A model generated the notes under the pieces. It did not search any database, was not told where the DNA came from, and saw only the letters and a program-made list of their open reading frames with translations. Made by a program: the position numbers and the translations under genes. From Agrococcus jejuensis (lineage in GTDB: Bacteria > Actinomycetota > Actinomycetes > Actinomycetales > Microbacteriaceae), in assembly GCF_900099705.1 (NCBI RefSeq), contig NZ_LT629695.1, positions 992,001 to 1,056,000 on the forward strand: 64,000 nucleotides of DNA, written 5' to 3'. Positions 30,345 through 39,614 of this stretch are shown one piece after another; the first letter of the stretch is position 1; each line of letters starts with the position of its first letter.

Positions 30345-31754
30345 TCAGCGGTCGGCGCCGTCGCCGTCGTCGTCGCGGTCCTCGTGCCACACGACCTCGA
30401 CCTGCTCGCTCACGATGCCGTCCTCCGACGGCTCGTCGACGGGCTCGACCTCGCCCGTGACGATCGTGAGGTCGTCGAGGTCGTCGGCGACGTCGACGTG
30501 CTGCGCGTGCGGGTCCTGCTCGATCGCGGGCTCGAGGTCCGCGACGTCGTCGGCGCCGTCGGCCGGCTCGACCACGGGTGCCGCGGGCGCCGGGGCCGAG
30601 GCCTCGGGCGTCGGGATGCGCGCGACGTCGTCGCCGAACGTCGGCAGCGCGGCGCGCGTCGACTCGGCGATCGCCATGAGCTGGCCGAGCTCGGCGCGGA
30701 AGCCCTGGAGCTGCTGCTGCTGGAAGCGCAGCGTGCGAGCGCGGTCCTCCGCCTCGTGCAGCACCTCCTTCGAGTGCCCGAGCACCGACTCGACGATGGC
30801 CTGCGCACGCGTGCGCGCCTCGCCGAGGATCGCGCTCGCCTTCGCGACGGCCTGCCGCTCGACGTGCGCGGCCTGCGCCTTCGAGAGGTCCTCGAACGCC
30901 TGCGCCTGCTCGGCGATGTGGTTCGCATGCTGCAGCGCCGAGGCGACCTTGTCGTTCGCGTCGTTCGTGATGCGCTCGGCGTGCTGGATGGCGTGGTTGT
31001 GCAGGCGCAGGAACTCCTGCTGCGCCTCCTCCTGCCGACGCTTCGCCGCGGCGTCGAGCTCGAGCTGGCGCGCCTTCGACTCGCGCTGGATGCGCTCGGC
31101 CTCGGCCTTGAGCGCGTCGGCCTCGGCCGTCGACTGCTGGCGCAGGGCGGATGCGCCGCGCTCGGCCTCGGAGATGAGCACGCTCGCCTCGGACTCCGCC
31201 TGCGCGACGCGCTCCTGGTGCTTCGCCTCGCGCGACTCGAGCTCGGCCGTGTGGGCGCTGCGCTCGGTCTCGATGCGGATGCGCGCCTGCGCCTCCTCGT
31301 GCTTCGCAGCCTCGAGGATGCGGTCCGACTCCTCCTTGGTCGCCTTGCGGTCCTTCTCGATCTGGCCCGTGGCGTCGGCGACGATGCGCTCCGACTGCTT
31401 CACGGCGTTGTCGATGAGGGCCGACGCCTGCTCCTCGGCGACGCGCAGGATCTCCTCGAAGCGCGGCTCCTCGCCGTCCTCCGACACCTCGCGGCCCAGG
31501 ATCTCGGCGCGCGACTCGGCGGCCTGGAGGCGGCTGCGCACCTCGATGAGCTCGCCCTCGAGGCGCGTGATGCGCTGCTCGGCGGCCGACATGTCCTCGC
31601 GGTGGTGCTCGGACTGCGCCTGCACGTCCTGCGCCGCGGCCTGCGCCGAGCGACGCGACTGCTCGACGGCGTCGCGCAGCCGCTGCACCTCCGCGTCGAC
31701 CTGCTGCTGGTCGTAGCCGCGGAACGCCTGCTTGAACTCCTGCACGTCCGTCAT
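30345..31754 (-). CDS. DivIVA-domain coiled-coil protein
   Basis: 469 aa. The first 30 residues carry a DivIVA-type membrane/pole-targeting motif (FRGYDQQQVDAEVQRLRDAV). Residues about 30-370 are a long, Ala/Glu/Gln-rich coiled coil with many AExxA heptads, and the last 100 residues are Pro/Ala- then Asp/Glu-rich and likely disordered. Probably a cytoskeletal scaffold at pole or septum; it is longer than classic Wag31. The start at MTDVQEF has GAGG 8 nt upstream and is preferred to a GTG six codons earlier. Confidence 0.82.
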   Translation of the reverse strand: MTDVQEFKQAFRGYDQQQVDAEVQRLRDAVEQSRRSAQAAAQDVQAQSEHHREDMSAAEQRITRLEGELIEVRSRLQAAESRAEILGREVSEDGEEPRFEEILRVAEEQASALIDNAVKQSERIVADATGQIEKDRKATKEESDRILEAAKHEEAQARIRIETERSAHTAELESREAKHQERVAQAESEASVLISEAERGASALRQQSTAEADALKAEAERIQRESKARQLELDAAAKRRQEEAQQEFLRLHNHAIQHAERITNDANDKVASALQHANHIAEQAQAFEDLSKAQAAHVERQAVAKASAILGEARTRAQAIVESVLGHSKEVLHEAEDRARTLRFQQQQLQGFRAELGQLMAIAESTRAALPTFGDDVARIPTPEASAPAPAAPVVEPADGADDVADLEPAIEQDPHAQHVDVADDLDDLTIVTGEVEPVDEPSEDGIVSEQVEVVWHEDRDDDGDGADR

Positions 31755-31831
31755 GGGGGTCGCCTCATCCACTCGCCATCGGAACCGACGTCGTCCATCG
31801 TAGCCACGCGGCGAGGTGCGAGGATCGTCGG

Positions 31832-32482
31832 ATGCGCCCCACCGCCGTGCTCCTCGACCTCGACGGCACCCTCAGCGACTCCGCCCCCGGGCTCGTGGCG
31901 TCGCTGCGGCACATGCACGCCGGGCTCGGGTGGCCCGTGCCCGCCGACGACGAGCTGCGCCGCTGGCTCGGACCGCCCACGGCCACGACGCTCGCGGAGC
32001 GCGGGCACGACGCCGCGACGGTCGAGCGGGGCGTCGCGCTGTTCCGCGAGCACCTCGTCGACGGCGGCGGGCTCTGGGACCAGGAGGTGTACCCGGGCAT
32101 CCCAGACCTGATCGCGGACCTGCACGCCGCGGGGGTGCCGACGAGCATCCTCACGTTCAAGCTGCAGGAGGATGCGGAGGCCGTCGCCGAGCACCTCGGC
32201 CTGCGCGACGCGCTCGGCGCCGTGCACGGCCGCATCGCGAGCGACGACGGCCTGTCGAAGGCGCCGCTCATCGCCCGCGCGCTCGCGGAGCTCGGCGTCG
32301 ACGCCTCCCCCGCCGTCGTCATGGTGGGCGACCGCAGGCACGACGTCGAGGGAGCGCTCGAGGCAGGCGTGACCGGCATCGGCGTGACGTGGGGATACGG
32401 CTCGCGCACCGAGCTCGAGGCCTCGGGCGCCGCGCACGTCGTCGACGCCGTCGACGACCTCAGGCGCCTGCTGCTGCCGTGA
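31832..32482 (+). CDS. HAD-superfamily phosphatase (phosphoglycolate-phosphatase-like)
   Basis: 216 aa. HAD motif I LLDLDGTLSDSAPG, motif II SILTFK, motif III lysine in DGLSKAPLI and motif IV MVGDRRHDVEGA are in order, with a helical cap domain at 15-80 as in PGP/Gph-like enzymes. Substrate not determinable. Its 3' end overlaps the convergent truA by 23 nt. Confidence 0.88.
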   Translation: MRPTAVLLDLDGTLSDSAPGLVASLRHMHAGLGWPVPADDELRRWLGPPTATTLAERGHDAATVERGVALFREHLVDGGGLWDQEVYPGIPDLIADLHAAGVPTSILTFKLQEDAEAVAEHLGLRDALGAVHGRIASDDGLSKAPLIARALAELGVDASPAVVMVGDRRHDVEGALEAGVTGIGVTWGYGSRTELEASGAAHVVDAVDDLRRLLLP

Positions 32483-33272
32483 CGTCGTCGGCCGTGCGGC
32501 GCGCCCTCGCGCGCTCGGCCTGCGCCGCGAGCTCGGCGTCGGCGGGGTAGCCGACCTCGACGAGCGTGAGGCCCGCGGCCGCCATCATGCGGAACGCGCT
32601 CGACCGGCCGTCGGCGTCGAGCAGCGCCGCCGCCTCCGCGAGCCCCAGCCGCCCCTCGCCCACCGCGACGCACGCGCCGACGAGCGAGCGCACCATCGAG
32701 TGGCAGAACGCGTCGGCCTGCACCGTCGCGACGAGCAGGTCGCCCTGTCGCTGCCACGTGAACGACTGCAGCGAGCGGATGGTCGTCGCGCCCTCGCGCG
32801 GCTTGCAGAACGCGGCGAAGTCGTGCAGCCCCACGAGCACGTCGGCGGCGCGCTGCATGGCGGCGTCGTCGAGCGCCCGCGGCACGAACGCGCTCGTGCG
32901 ACGCGCGAGCGGATCGGCGACGCGGGTCTGGATGCGGTACTCGTAGCGCCGATGCACGGCCGAGAAGCGCGCGTCGAAGCCCTCGGGCGCGACGGCGACC
33001 GAGCGCACGACGAGGTCGCGCTCTGGCACGAGCGACGAGAGCCGATGCGCGAGGCGCGGATCGGGCGCCTCGTCGAGGTCGACGTGCGCGACCTGGCCCG
33101 ACGCGTGCACGCCCGCATCCGTGCGGCCTGCGACGGTGACGCGCACGGGTCGTCGCACGACCGTCGCGAGCGCCTGCTCGAGCACGCCCTGGCACGTGCG
33201 CAGACCCGGCTGCGCCGCCCAGCCTGCGAAGTCGGTGCCGTCGTACGCGAGGTCGAGACGGACGCGGGGCAT
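32460..33272 (-). CDS. truA: tRNA pseudouridine(38-40) synthase
   Basis: Makes pseudouridine at positions 38-40 of tRNAs. 270 aa with DLAYDGTDFAGWAAQPG, catalytic-Asp motif AGRTDAGVHASGQVAHVD, FDARFSAVHRRYEYRI and the FCHSMVRSLVGA segment. Usually found after rplQ; here the acyltransferase gene lies between truA and rplQ. Confidence 0.95.
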   Translation of the reverse strand: MPRVRLDLAYDGTDFAGWAAQPGLRTCQGVLEQALATVVRRPVRVTVAGRTDAGVHASGQVAHVDLDEAPDPRLAHRLSSLVPERDLVVRSVAVAPEGFDARFSAVHRRYEYRIQTRVADPLARRTSAFVPRALDDAAMQRAADVLVGLHDFAAFCKPREGATTIRSLQSFTWQRQGDLLVATVQADAFCHSMVRSLVGACVAVGEGRLGLAEAAALLDADGRSSAFRMMAAAGLTLVEVGYPADAELAAQAERARARRTADDVTAAAGA

Positions 33273-33317
33273 GAGGCCACGGTACCGGCGCGACGCCGGT
33301 AGCATGGCCGATCGATC

Positions 33318-35177
33318 ATGCTCCGCCCGCCTTCCGATGCGCTGCTCGCCGACCGCCGACTCGGCGGGCTCGACGGCCTCCGCGCCATCGCCGTGGCCCT
33401 CGTCGTCGCGTACCACGTCGCCCCCGACGTGGTGCCGGGCGGCCTGCTGGGCGTCGACGTGTTCCTGGTGCTGTCGGGCTTCCTCATCACGACGCTGCTG
33501 CTGCGCGACCGCCGCGCGGGCACGTGGTCGCTCGGCACGTTCTGGATGCGGCGTGCGCGGCGCCTGCTGCCGGCGCTCGTCGTCGTGGTGCTCGCCTCGT
33601 GCGCGCTCGCGGCGATCGTGGGCGGCGACGTGCTCGTGGGCCTCGGCAGGCAGCTCGTCGGCGCCGCGACGTTCTCGAGCAACTGGGTCGCGATCGCAGC
33701 GGGCGACTCGTACGTCGCGTCCACGACGCCGCAGCTGCTGCGCACCCTGTGGTCGCTCGCGGTCGAGGAGCAGTTCTACCTCGTGTGGCCGCTCGCCCTG
33801 CTGGCGCACGTGCGCCTGCCGCGCGCCGTCGCCGTGGGCGTGCTCGTCGCGCTCGCCGCGGCGTCGGCGGTCGCGATGGCCGTCGTCGGCGGCACCGACG
33901 TCGACCGCGCCTACCTCGGCACCGACACCCACGCCTTCGGACTGCTGCTCGGCGCAGCGCTCGCGCTCGTCGCCGCGTCGTGGCCCGCCGAGCGCGAGGC
34001 GTGGCATCCGCTCGCCCTGCGCGTCCTGCCGATCGTGGGCCTCGCGGGCGTCGCCGCAGCGCTCGTGCTCGCGGTCGCGCTCGCGGACGGGTCGGGCGCC
34101 GCGACGGGCGGCGGGCTCGCCGCCGCGAGCGTCGCGACCGTCGCCGCGATCGTCGGCGGCGTCGCGCCCGGCTCGTGGCTCGGCCGGGCGCTCGACGCGC
34201 GTCCCCTCGCCTGGATCGGCGAGCGCTCGTACGCCATCTACCTCTGGCACTGGCCACTGCTGCTCCTGACGCTCGCGGCCTGGCCCATGGCGCCGCGGCC
34301 CGTCGTCGCCGCCGCGGTCGTCGCCGCGACGCTCGCGCTCGCCGCCGTGTCGTACCGCGTCGTCGAGCAGCCCATCCGCAGGCACGGGCTCGTGGCGGTC
34401 GTCGACGCGTGGCGCACCCGCGCGCGGCGCGGCGCGCGCGGCCTCGCCGTGACGGCCACCGCCGCCCTCGTCGCGGTCGCGAGCGTCGCAGGCACGACCG
34501 TCGCCGTCGCGCAGGCGCCCGCCGAGTCGTCGGCATCCGCCACGATCGGCTCGGGCCTCGCCTCGCTCGAGACCTCGGAGCCTGCCGTGCCCGACGGCCC
34601 CTCCCCCGCGCCCGCAGCAGCGTCCGAGGAGGCCGAGGCATCGGAGCCGGCGCCCGAGCCGCAGTCCGCGACGCCCACGGGCGACGAGATCGTCGCCGTC
34701 GGCGACTCCGTCATGCTCGCGTCGGCCGACGAGCTCCAGGCGGCGCTGCCCGGCATCCAGATCGACGCCGCGGTGTCGCGCAGGCTCCACGACGGCGTGG
34801 ATGCGCTGCTCGCGCTCGAGGCCCAGGGCGCGCTGCGCGAGTGGATCGTCGTCGGCCTCGGCACCAACGGCGCCGTCGACCCCGCCGACGTGCAGGCGCT
34901 GCTCGACCTCGCGGGCCGCGGCCACCGCATCGTGCTCGTCGACGCCTACGCCGAGCGCGGCTGGACCGCCGACGTCAACGCCGCGCTGCGCGCCGCCGCC
35001 GACGCGAGCCACCGGGTCGACGTCGCCGAGTGGAACGCGGCCATCTCGCCGCGGCTCGACCTGCTCGCCGGCGACCGCATCCACCCCGGCCACGAGGGCT
35101 CGCAGCTCTACGTCGGCGCGGTGCAGGCGTCGATCGACCGGCTCGCCGCGCTCGTCAAGCTGTCGGTCCCGGCCTAG
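33318..35177 (+). CDS. OatA-like acyltransferase with C-terminal SGNH domain
   Basis: 619 aa. The first 370 residues are an acyltransferase-3 membrane domain of ten or eleven helices (LGGLDGLRAIAVALVVAYHV, LGVDVFLVLSGFLIT, WSLAVEEQFYLVWPLALL, YAIYLWHWPLLLL). After an eleventh helix and a Pro/Ala/Glu linker, residues about 455-619 are an SGNH hydrolase domain with nucleophile block GDSVMLASAD, GLGTNGA and the catalytic Asp-His block DRIHPGHEG. Such proteins O-acylate cell-wall or surface glycans across the membrane. Divergent from truA; terminator at 35281. Confidence 0.9.
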   Translation: MLRPPSDALLADRRLGGLDGLRAIAVALVVAYHVAPDVVPGGLLGVDVFLVLSGFLITTLLLRDRRAGTWSLGTFWMRRARRLLPALVVVVLASCALAAIVGGDVLVGLGRQLVGAATFSSNWVAIAAGDSYVASTTPQLLRTLWSLAVEEQFYLVWPLALLAHVRLPRAVAVGVLVALAAASAVAMAVVGGTDVDRAYLGTDTHAFGLLLGAALALVAASWPAEREAWHPLALRVLPIVGLAGVAAALVLAVALADGSGAATGGGLAAASVATVAAIVGGVAPGSWLGRALDARPLAWIGERSYAIYLWHWPLLLLTLAAWPMAPRPVVAAAVVAATLALAAVSYRVVEQPIRRHGLVAVVDAWRTRARRGARGLAVTATAALVAVASVAGTTVAVAQAPAESSASATIGSGLASLETSEPAVPDGPSPAPAAASEEAEASEPAPEPQSATPTGDEIVAVGDSVMLASADELQAALPGIQIDAAVSRRLHDGVDALLALEAQGALREWIVVGLGTNGAVDPADVQALLDLAGRGHRIVLVDAYAERGWTADVNAALRAAADASHRVDVAEWNAAISPRLDLLAGDRIHPGHEGSQLYVGAVQASIDRLAALVKLSVPA

Positions 35178-35280
35178 CGGCCCCGCACCCCAGCACGGGC
35201 GCCACGGGCACCGCTGCGATGCAGCGCCCTTGCCAGGACGCCACCGCGCAGCGGCCGTCCGGCACCGCCCGGACATGCGA

Positions 35281-35313
35281 CGAGGGCGGGAGCGCATCGC
35301 GCTCCCGCCCTCG
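35281..35313. terminator. Bidirectional hairpin terminator
   Basis: CGAGGGCGGGAGCGC (35281-35295) pairs perfectly with GCGCTCCCGCCCTCG (35299-35313), with a 3-nt loop. It lies between the convergent acyltransferase gene and rplQ, 18 nt beyond the rplQ stop, and ends the infA-rplQ operon. Confidence 0.85.
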
Positions 35314-35331
35314 TGACGGTCGGTCCGTGAC

Positions 35332-35916
35332 CTACTTGGTCTCGTCCTTGGCCTCGTCGGCCGGCTCCGCAGCCTCGGCGGCGTCCGCCTCGGGCGCAGC
35401 AGCCGTGTCTGCCTCGACGACCTCCTCGGTCGTCTCCGTGGGCTCCTCGATCGCAGCCTCGTCGGCCTCGGTCGCGGCGGCAGCGGCAGCGGCCTCCTGG
35501 TCGGCGGCGGCCGTCGCAGCAGCGGCGGCGTTCTTCGACTTCGAGCCCTTCTTCTGCACGGGCTCGAGCACGAGCTCGATGCGCGCCATGGGGGCGTTGT
35601 CGCCCTTGCGGAAGCCGAGCTTCGTGATGCGCGTGTAGCCACCCTCGCGCTCCGCGACGAGCGGGGCGATCTCGGCGAACAGCTCGTGCACGACGCCCTT
35701 GTCGCCGATCACGGCGAGGACGCGGCGACGCGCGTGCAGGTCGCCGCGCTTCGCGAACGTGACGAGGCGCTCGGCGACGGGACGCAGGCGCTTGGCCTTC
35801 GTCTCGGTCGTCGTGATCGCCTTGTGCGTGAACAGCGCAGCCGCGAGGTTCGCGAGCAGCAGGCGCTCGTGCGCCGGTCCGCCTCCGAGGCGGGGTCCCT
35901 TCGTGGGCCTGGGCAT
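35332..35916 (-). CDS. rplQ: 50S ribosomal protein L17 with long acidic tail
   Basis: bL17. Residues 1-120 match the family ([62 protein letters not shown] in two parts). The next 70 residues are an Ala/Glu/Asp-rich low-complexity tail not found in short L17 proteins. Tails of this sort occur in actinobacteria. Last gene of the operon, 30 nt after rpoA. Confidence 0.96.
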   Translation of the reverse strand: MPRPTKGPRLGGGPAHERLLLANLAAALFTHKAITTTETKAKRLRPVAERLVTFAKRGDLHARRRVLAVIGDKGVVHELFAEIAPLVAEREGGYTRITKLGFRKGDNAPMARIELVLEPVQKKGSKSKNAAAAATAAADQEAAAAAAATEADEAAIEEPTETTEEVVEADTAAAPEADAAEAAEPADEAKDETK

Positions 35917-35946
35917 GGTGATGCTCCTTGGTCTTCCCGGGAGCCC

Positions 35947-36936
35947 TTAGAGGGCTTCCTCGTCGTCGTAGCCGTAGAAGTGGGCGCCGTCGAAGCCGGG
36001 CACCGCGTCCTTGAGCGAGAGGCCGAGCTCGGTGAGCTTGTCCTTGACCTCGTCCACCGACTTCTGGCCGAAGTTGCGGATGTTCATGAGCTGCGTCTCG
36101 CTCAGCGCCACGAGCTCGGACACCGTGTTGATGCCCTCGCGCTTGAGGCAGTTGTACGAGCGGACCGAGAGGTCGAGCTCCTCGATCGGCGTGCCGAGCT
36201 CGCCCGAGAGCTGCTCCGCTGCCGGAGCGGGGCCGATCTCGATGCCCTCTGCCGCGGCGTTGAGGTCGCGGGTCAGGCCGAACAGCTCGACGAGCGTGCG
36301 ACCGGCCGACGCGACGGCGTCGCGCGGCGAGATCGCCGGCTTCGACTCCACGTCGACCACGAGCGAGTCGAAGTCGGTGCGCTCACCGGCACGCGTCGCC
36401 TCGACGCGGTAGGTGACCTTGAGCACGGGCGAGTAGATCGAGTCGATCGGGATCGAGCCGGCCTCCGCGAACTCGTCGCGGTTCTGCGCGGCCGACACGT
36501 AGCCGCGGCCACGCTCGATCGTGAGCTCGAGCTGGAACTTCGCCTTGTCGTTGAGCGTGGCGATGACGAGCTCGGGGTTGTGGATCTCGACGCCGGCCGG
36601 AGCCGTGATGTCGGCGGCGGTGACGCTGCCTGCACCCTGCTTCGAGAGGTAGGCGACGATCGGCTCGTCGTGCTCCGACGAGACGACGAGGCCCTTGAGG
36701 TTGAGGATGATCTCGGTCACGTCCTCCTTCACGCCCTGGATGGTCGTGAACTCGTGGAGCACGCCGTCGATGCGGATGCCGGTGACGGCAGCGCCGGGGA
36801 TCGACGAGAGGAGCGTGCGGCGGAGGGAGTTGCCGAGGGTGTACCCGAATCCGGGCTCGAGCGGCTCGATGGTGAACCGCGAGCGGTGCTCCGAGAGGAC
36901 CTCTTCGGAGACGGTCGGGCGCTGGGCGATCAGCAC
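35947..36936 (-). CDS. rpoA: RNA polymerase alpha subunit
   Basis: 329 aa. N-terminal assembly domain ([37 protein letters not shown]) and C-terminal domain ([36 protein letters not shown]) that contacts promoters and activators. GTG start with AGGAAG 8 nt upstream. A GC-rich hairpin precedes it where many actinobacteria carry rpsD. Confidence 0.98.
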   Translation of the reverse strand: MLIAQRPTVSEEVLSEHRSRFTIEPLEPGFGYTLGNSLRRTLLSSIPGAAVTGIRIDGVLHEFTTIQGVKEDVTEIILNLKGLVVSSEHDEPIVAYLSKQGAGSVTAADITAPAGVEIHNPELVIATLNDKAKFQLELTIERGRGYVSAAQNRDEFAEAGSIPIDSIYSPVLKVTYRVEATRAGERTDFDSLVVDVESKPAISPRDAVASAGRTLVELFGLTRDLNAAAEGIEIGPAPAAEQLSGELGTPIEELDLSVRSYNCLKREGINTVSELVALSETQLMNIRNFGQKSVDEVKDKLTELGLSLKDAVPGFDGAHFYGYDDEEAL

Positions 36937-37002
36937 GGTATGGCTTCCTGTTCTGCGAGTCCGCTATATGACTCGCGATGGGATGAGATGGCGACAGGGT
37001 GC

Positions 37003-37036
37003 GACGCGCGGAGGGCTCGGAAGCCCTCCGCGCGTC
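37003..37036 (-). terminator. Intra-operon hairpin between rpsK and rpoA
   Basis: GACGCGCGGAGGGCT (37003-37017) and its perfect 15-bp complement (37022-37036), with a 4-nt loop, 6 nt after the rpsK stop. No T-run. It may attenuate transcription, mark an RNA-processing point, or protect the upstream transcript. Confidence 0.6.
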
Positions 37037-37042
37037 GATGGG

Positions 37043-37441
37043 TCAGTTGCGGCGGGGCTTCGGCGGACGAACGCCGTTGTGCGCCTGCGGCGTGACGTCG
37101 TGGATCGCGCCGATCTCGAGGCCGGTGGCCTGGAGCGAGCGGATCGCGGTCTCGCGACCCGAGCCTGCGCCCTTCACGAACACGTCGACCTTCTTCATGC
37201 CGTGGTCCTGCGCCTGACGCGCAGCCGACTCGGCAGCGAGCTGCGCGGCGTAGGGCGTCGACTTGCGCGAGCCCTTCATGCCGATCGCGCCGCCCGAGGC
37301 CTGCGAGATGACGGCACCGGTCGTGTCGGTGATCGACACGATGGTGTTGTTGAAGGTCGACTTGATGTGCGCCTGACCGACGGGGACGTTCTTCTTGTCC
37401 TTGCGGCGCGGCTTGCGCACTGCGGACTTGGGAGCTGCCAT
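37043..37441 (-). CDS. rpsK: 30S ribosomal protein S11
   Basis: uS11, 132 aa, with [25 protein letters not shown]-type AGFKG equivalent [20 protein letters not shown], and the C-terminal [17 protein letters not shown]. Between rpsM (22-nt gap) and rpoA; no rpsD follows. Confidence 0.98.
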   Translation of the reverse strand: MAAPKSAVRKPRRKDKKNVPVGQAHIKSTFNNTIVSITDTTGAVISQASGGAIGMKGSRKSTPYAAQLAAESAARQAQDHGMKKVDVFVKGAGSGRETAIRSLQATGLEIGAIHDVTPQAHNGVRPPKPRRN

Positions 37442-37463
37442 GTTCCTCTACCTCCCGGGGCCC

Positions 37464-37835
37464 TTAGCGGGCCTTCTTCTTGCCGGCGACGGTGCGCTTG
37501 GGGCCCTTGCGGGTGCGCGCGTTGGTCTTGGTGCGCTGACCGCGCACGGGCAGGCCGCGGCGGTGGCGGATGCCCTCGTACGAGCCGATCTCGACCTTGC
37601 GGCGGATGTCGGCTGCGACCTCGCGGCGGAGGTCACCCTCCACCTTGTAGTTCTCGATGTGGTCGCGGAGCGCACCAAGCTGCTCGTCGGTGAGGTCCTT
37701 GACGCGGATGCTCTGGTCGATGCCGGTGGCCTCGAGCGTCTCGACGGAACGCGTACGTCCGACGCCGTAGATGTAGGTGAGCGCGATCACCACGCGCTTG
37801 TCGCGCGGGATGTCGACGCCTGCAAGACGTGCCAT
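37464..37835 (-). CDS. rpsM: 30S ribosomal protein S13
   Basis: uS13, 123 aa: [28 protein letters not shown], and the C-terminal [20 protein letters not shown] tail that contacts tRNA. The 272-bp gap to rpmJ is unusually long for this operon and holds repeat sequence. Confidence 0.98.
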   Translation of the reverse strand: MARLAGVDIPRDKRVVIALTYIYGVGRTRSVETLEATGIDQSIRVKDLTDEQLGALRDHIENYKVEGDLRREVAADIRRKVEIGSYEGIRHRRGLPVRGQRTKTNARTRKGPKRTVAGKKKAR

Positions 37836-38015
37836 CTGTGCTCCTTCTCGGAGTCATGGGAGGTGTGGTGCAATCCGCGGTGCCAGGGCCTCTCCGCCCC
37901 TGGGTGTCGCCTCGCCCTCTCGGGTCCGGTTCTTGCGGTGCTTGTGTGTGGAGTTGTCACGGCCTCCTGGCCGGTGGTGCTTCGACCTTCGCGGGACGTT
38001 CGTCCCGCTGGGTCA

Positions 38016-38058
38016 GGTCTCGTGACGCGTGCTCGCTTCGCTCGCGCGCTCCTCGACC
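38016..38058. repeat. GGTCTCGTGAC repeat inside the ribosomal operon (copy iii)
   Basis: GGTCTCGTGACGCGTGCTCG, then CTTCGCTCGCGCGCTCCTCGACC. It differs from the complement of the copy at 63493-63544 by one base over 43. A palindrome CGGGACGTTCGTCCCG sits just beside it at 37992-38007. It occupies the rpmJ-rpsM gap. Confidence 0.75.
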
Positions 38059-38107
38059 TTGAGCGCTGCGCGCGCACCGCGACTTCGTCGCATTGCGCGC
38101 TTCGCGC

Positions 38108-38221
38108 TCAACCCTGCCGCTGCTTGTGGCGGGGGTTCGAGCAGATCACCATCACGCGACCGTGCCGGCGGATGACCTTGCACTTGTCGCAGATGGGCTT
38201 GACGCTGGGGTTGACCTTCAT
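38108..38221 (-). CDS. rpmJ: 50S ribosomal protein L36
   Basis: bL36, 37 aa: [20 protein letters not shown], then [17 protein letters not shown]. The C-x2-C ... C ... H zinc ligands are complete, so this is the zinc-binding form. Between infA (56-nt gap) and rpsM. Confidence 0.97.
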   Translation of the reverse strand: MKVNPSVKPICDKCKVIRRHGRVMVICSNPRHKQRQG

Positions 38222-38277
38222 GTTCTTCTCTTCTCGCTGGCCTCGTGCTCCGGGCGGAGCCGTTCCTTCTCAGCCGA

Positions 38278-38499
38278 TCAGCGGTACCGGTAGACGATGC
38301 GGCCGCGCGTGAGGTCGTAGGGGCTGAGCTCCACGATCACTCGGTCCTCGGGCAGGATGCGGATGTAGTTCTGCCGCATCTTCCCCGAGATGTGCGCGAG
38401 GACGACGTGCCCGTTGGTGAGCTCCACGCGGAACATCGCATTGGGGAGGTTCTCGATCACCGAGCCCTCGATCTCGATGACGCCGTCCTTCTTAGCCAT
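38278..38499 (-). CDS. infA: Translation initiation factor IF-1
   Basis: 73 aa: [58 protein letters not shown]. First gene of the operon with rpmJ-rpsM-rpsK-rpoA-rplQ, with a promoter at 38577-38606. In many genomes map precedes infA; here an 11-kb stretch lies between. Confidence 0.98.
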   Translation of the reverse strand: MAKKDGVIEIEGSVIENLPNAMFRVELTNGHVVLAHISGKMRQNYIRILPEDRVIVELSPYDLTRGRIVYRYR

Positions 38500-38576
38500 A
38501 GCCTCGTCTGCAGGTCTCGTTGGTGTGCTGGTCATGCGAGTGGCATGGCACAGTCGTGCCACGACACCAAGGGTCT

Positions 38577-38606
38577 ACTGTACGCGCGCATCGCGCGTCG
38601 CTGCAA
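38577..38606 (-). promoter_or_regulatory. Promoter of the infA operon
   Basis: Minus strand: TTGCAG (38601-38606), 18-nt spacer, TACAGT (38577-38582). The sequence after the -10 is A then GACCCTTGGTG, the same as at the rplM promoter. The leader to infA is about 75 nt and contains GGCAC-GACT-GTGCC dyad symmetry. Confidence 0.75.
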
Positions 38607-38621
38607 GTCGGGCGTGTCGCG

Positions 38622-39512
38622 TCAGTGCTGCACGTGGATGCCGCCCCACACGAGGCTGCGATCGTCGTCGGCGAGGGCGCTCGCCCGGGCATCGGCGGTG
38701 GGAGCGAACGAGCGCACGATGATGGGGCCACCGGGCACGACCGCGCGTCGCGCCGCTCGTCCGAGGCGCTCGACCACGTCGGCGCGCGTGCCGTCGGCGA
38801 CGTTCGACAGCGTCACGGCGTCGTACGACGCGGGGGCGACGGACTCGAGGTGGCTCAGCGCATCCGACGCGACGAAGTCGATGGCGCCATCGGGCGCGAC
38901 GGGCGGGGCGTAGCCGGGCGGGTCCTCCCCCGCCAGCAGGCGCCACGCGAAGCGATTGCCCGGCGAGGGATGCATGCCGAGGCGCGCGTCGAGCCGCGCG
39001 CGCACGGTGTCGGTGAAGTGCGCGGGCAGCACGGTCGAGAAGTCGCGCTGGATCGCGGCGGCGAGCATGCCGGCTGGCGCCATCGTCGCGTGCAGCACGC
39101 TGCGGAACGTGCGGTTGTCGAACCGCTGCCGCCACTGCTGCTGCACGCGCTGCGGCGACGCGTCGGTGAGCAGGCTCCGCACGCGGCGACGGTGCCACGC
39201 GGGGCTCGCGGCTCGGATGAGCTTCCTGCCGGCGTCGAGCACGCGCTCGGCCGAGCCCACCTCGAACGGTCCGCCCGACGAGCGGCGGCGTGCGTACTCG
39301 AGCTGCTCGCGGTTGGCCGTCACCGCGACGACCTCGTGGCCGGCGGCCGCGAGGTGCGCGACGAGCTCGCCGGCTCCCGCGGCGGCGAGCACGCGGCTCG
39401 ACGGCGGCAGGAGGGCGAGCTCGATCTGCTCGTCCTCGATGTCCCAGCCGTACAGCAGCCTGGGCCTCGGCGTCGCGCTCGCGCGACCCGAGACGCCGCG
39501 TGCGATGGGCAT
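38622..39512 (-). CDS. DUF3419 / BtaA-like protein
   Basis: 296 aa, SAM-binding type. YGWDIEDEQIELALLPPSSRVLAAAGAG and the GHEVVAVTANREQLEYARRR segment resemble the start of DUF3419 proteins, whose characterised member BtaA makes the homoserine headgroup of betaine lipids. RFDNRTFRSVL in the middle and YDAVTLSNVADG near the C-terminus fit the same family. Activity is unproven here, and no BtaB methyltransferase is adjacent. The start lacks a clear ribosome-binding site. Confidence 0.65.
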   Translation of the reverse strand: MPIARGVSGRASATPRPRLLYGWDIEDEQIELALLPPSSRVLAAAGAGELVAHLAAAGHEVVAVTANREQLEYARRRSSGGPFEVGSAERVLDAGRKLIRAASPAWHRRRVRSLLTDASPQRVQQQWRQRFDNRTFRSVLHATMAPAGMLAAAIQRDFSTVLPAHFTDTVRARLDARLGMHPSPGNRFAWRLLAGEDPPGYAPPVAPDGAIDFVASDALSHLESVAPASYDAVTLSNVADGTRADVVERLGRAARRAVVPGGPIIVRSFAPTADARASALADDDRSLVWGGIHVQH

Positions 39513-39614
39513 CAGACGAGCGCGCGCACGGTCACGAGCGGAGGCTGCTCGGAGCGCGACGGCATGCTGCCATCGTAGGCGCGCAGCCTGGGAGCGCGAC
39601 GCCGCGCGGACGAC

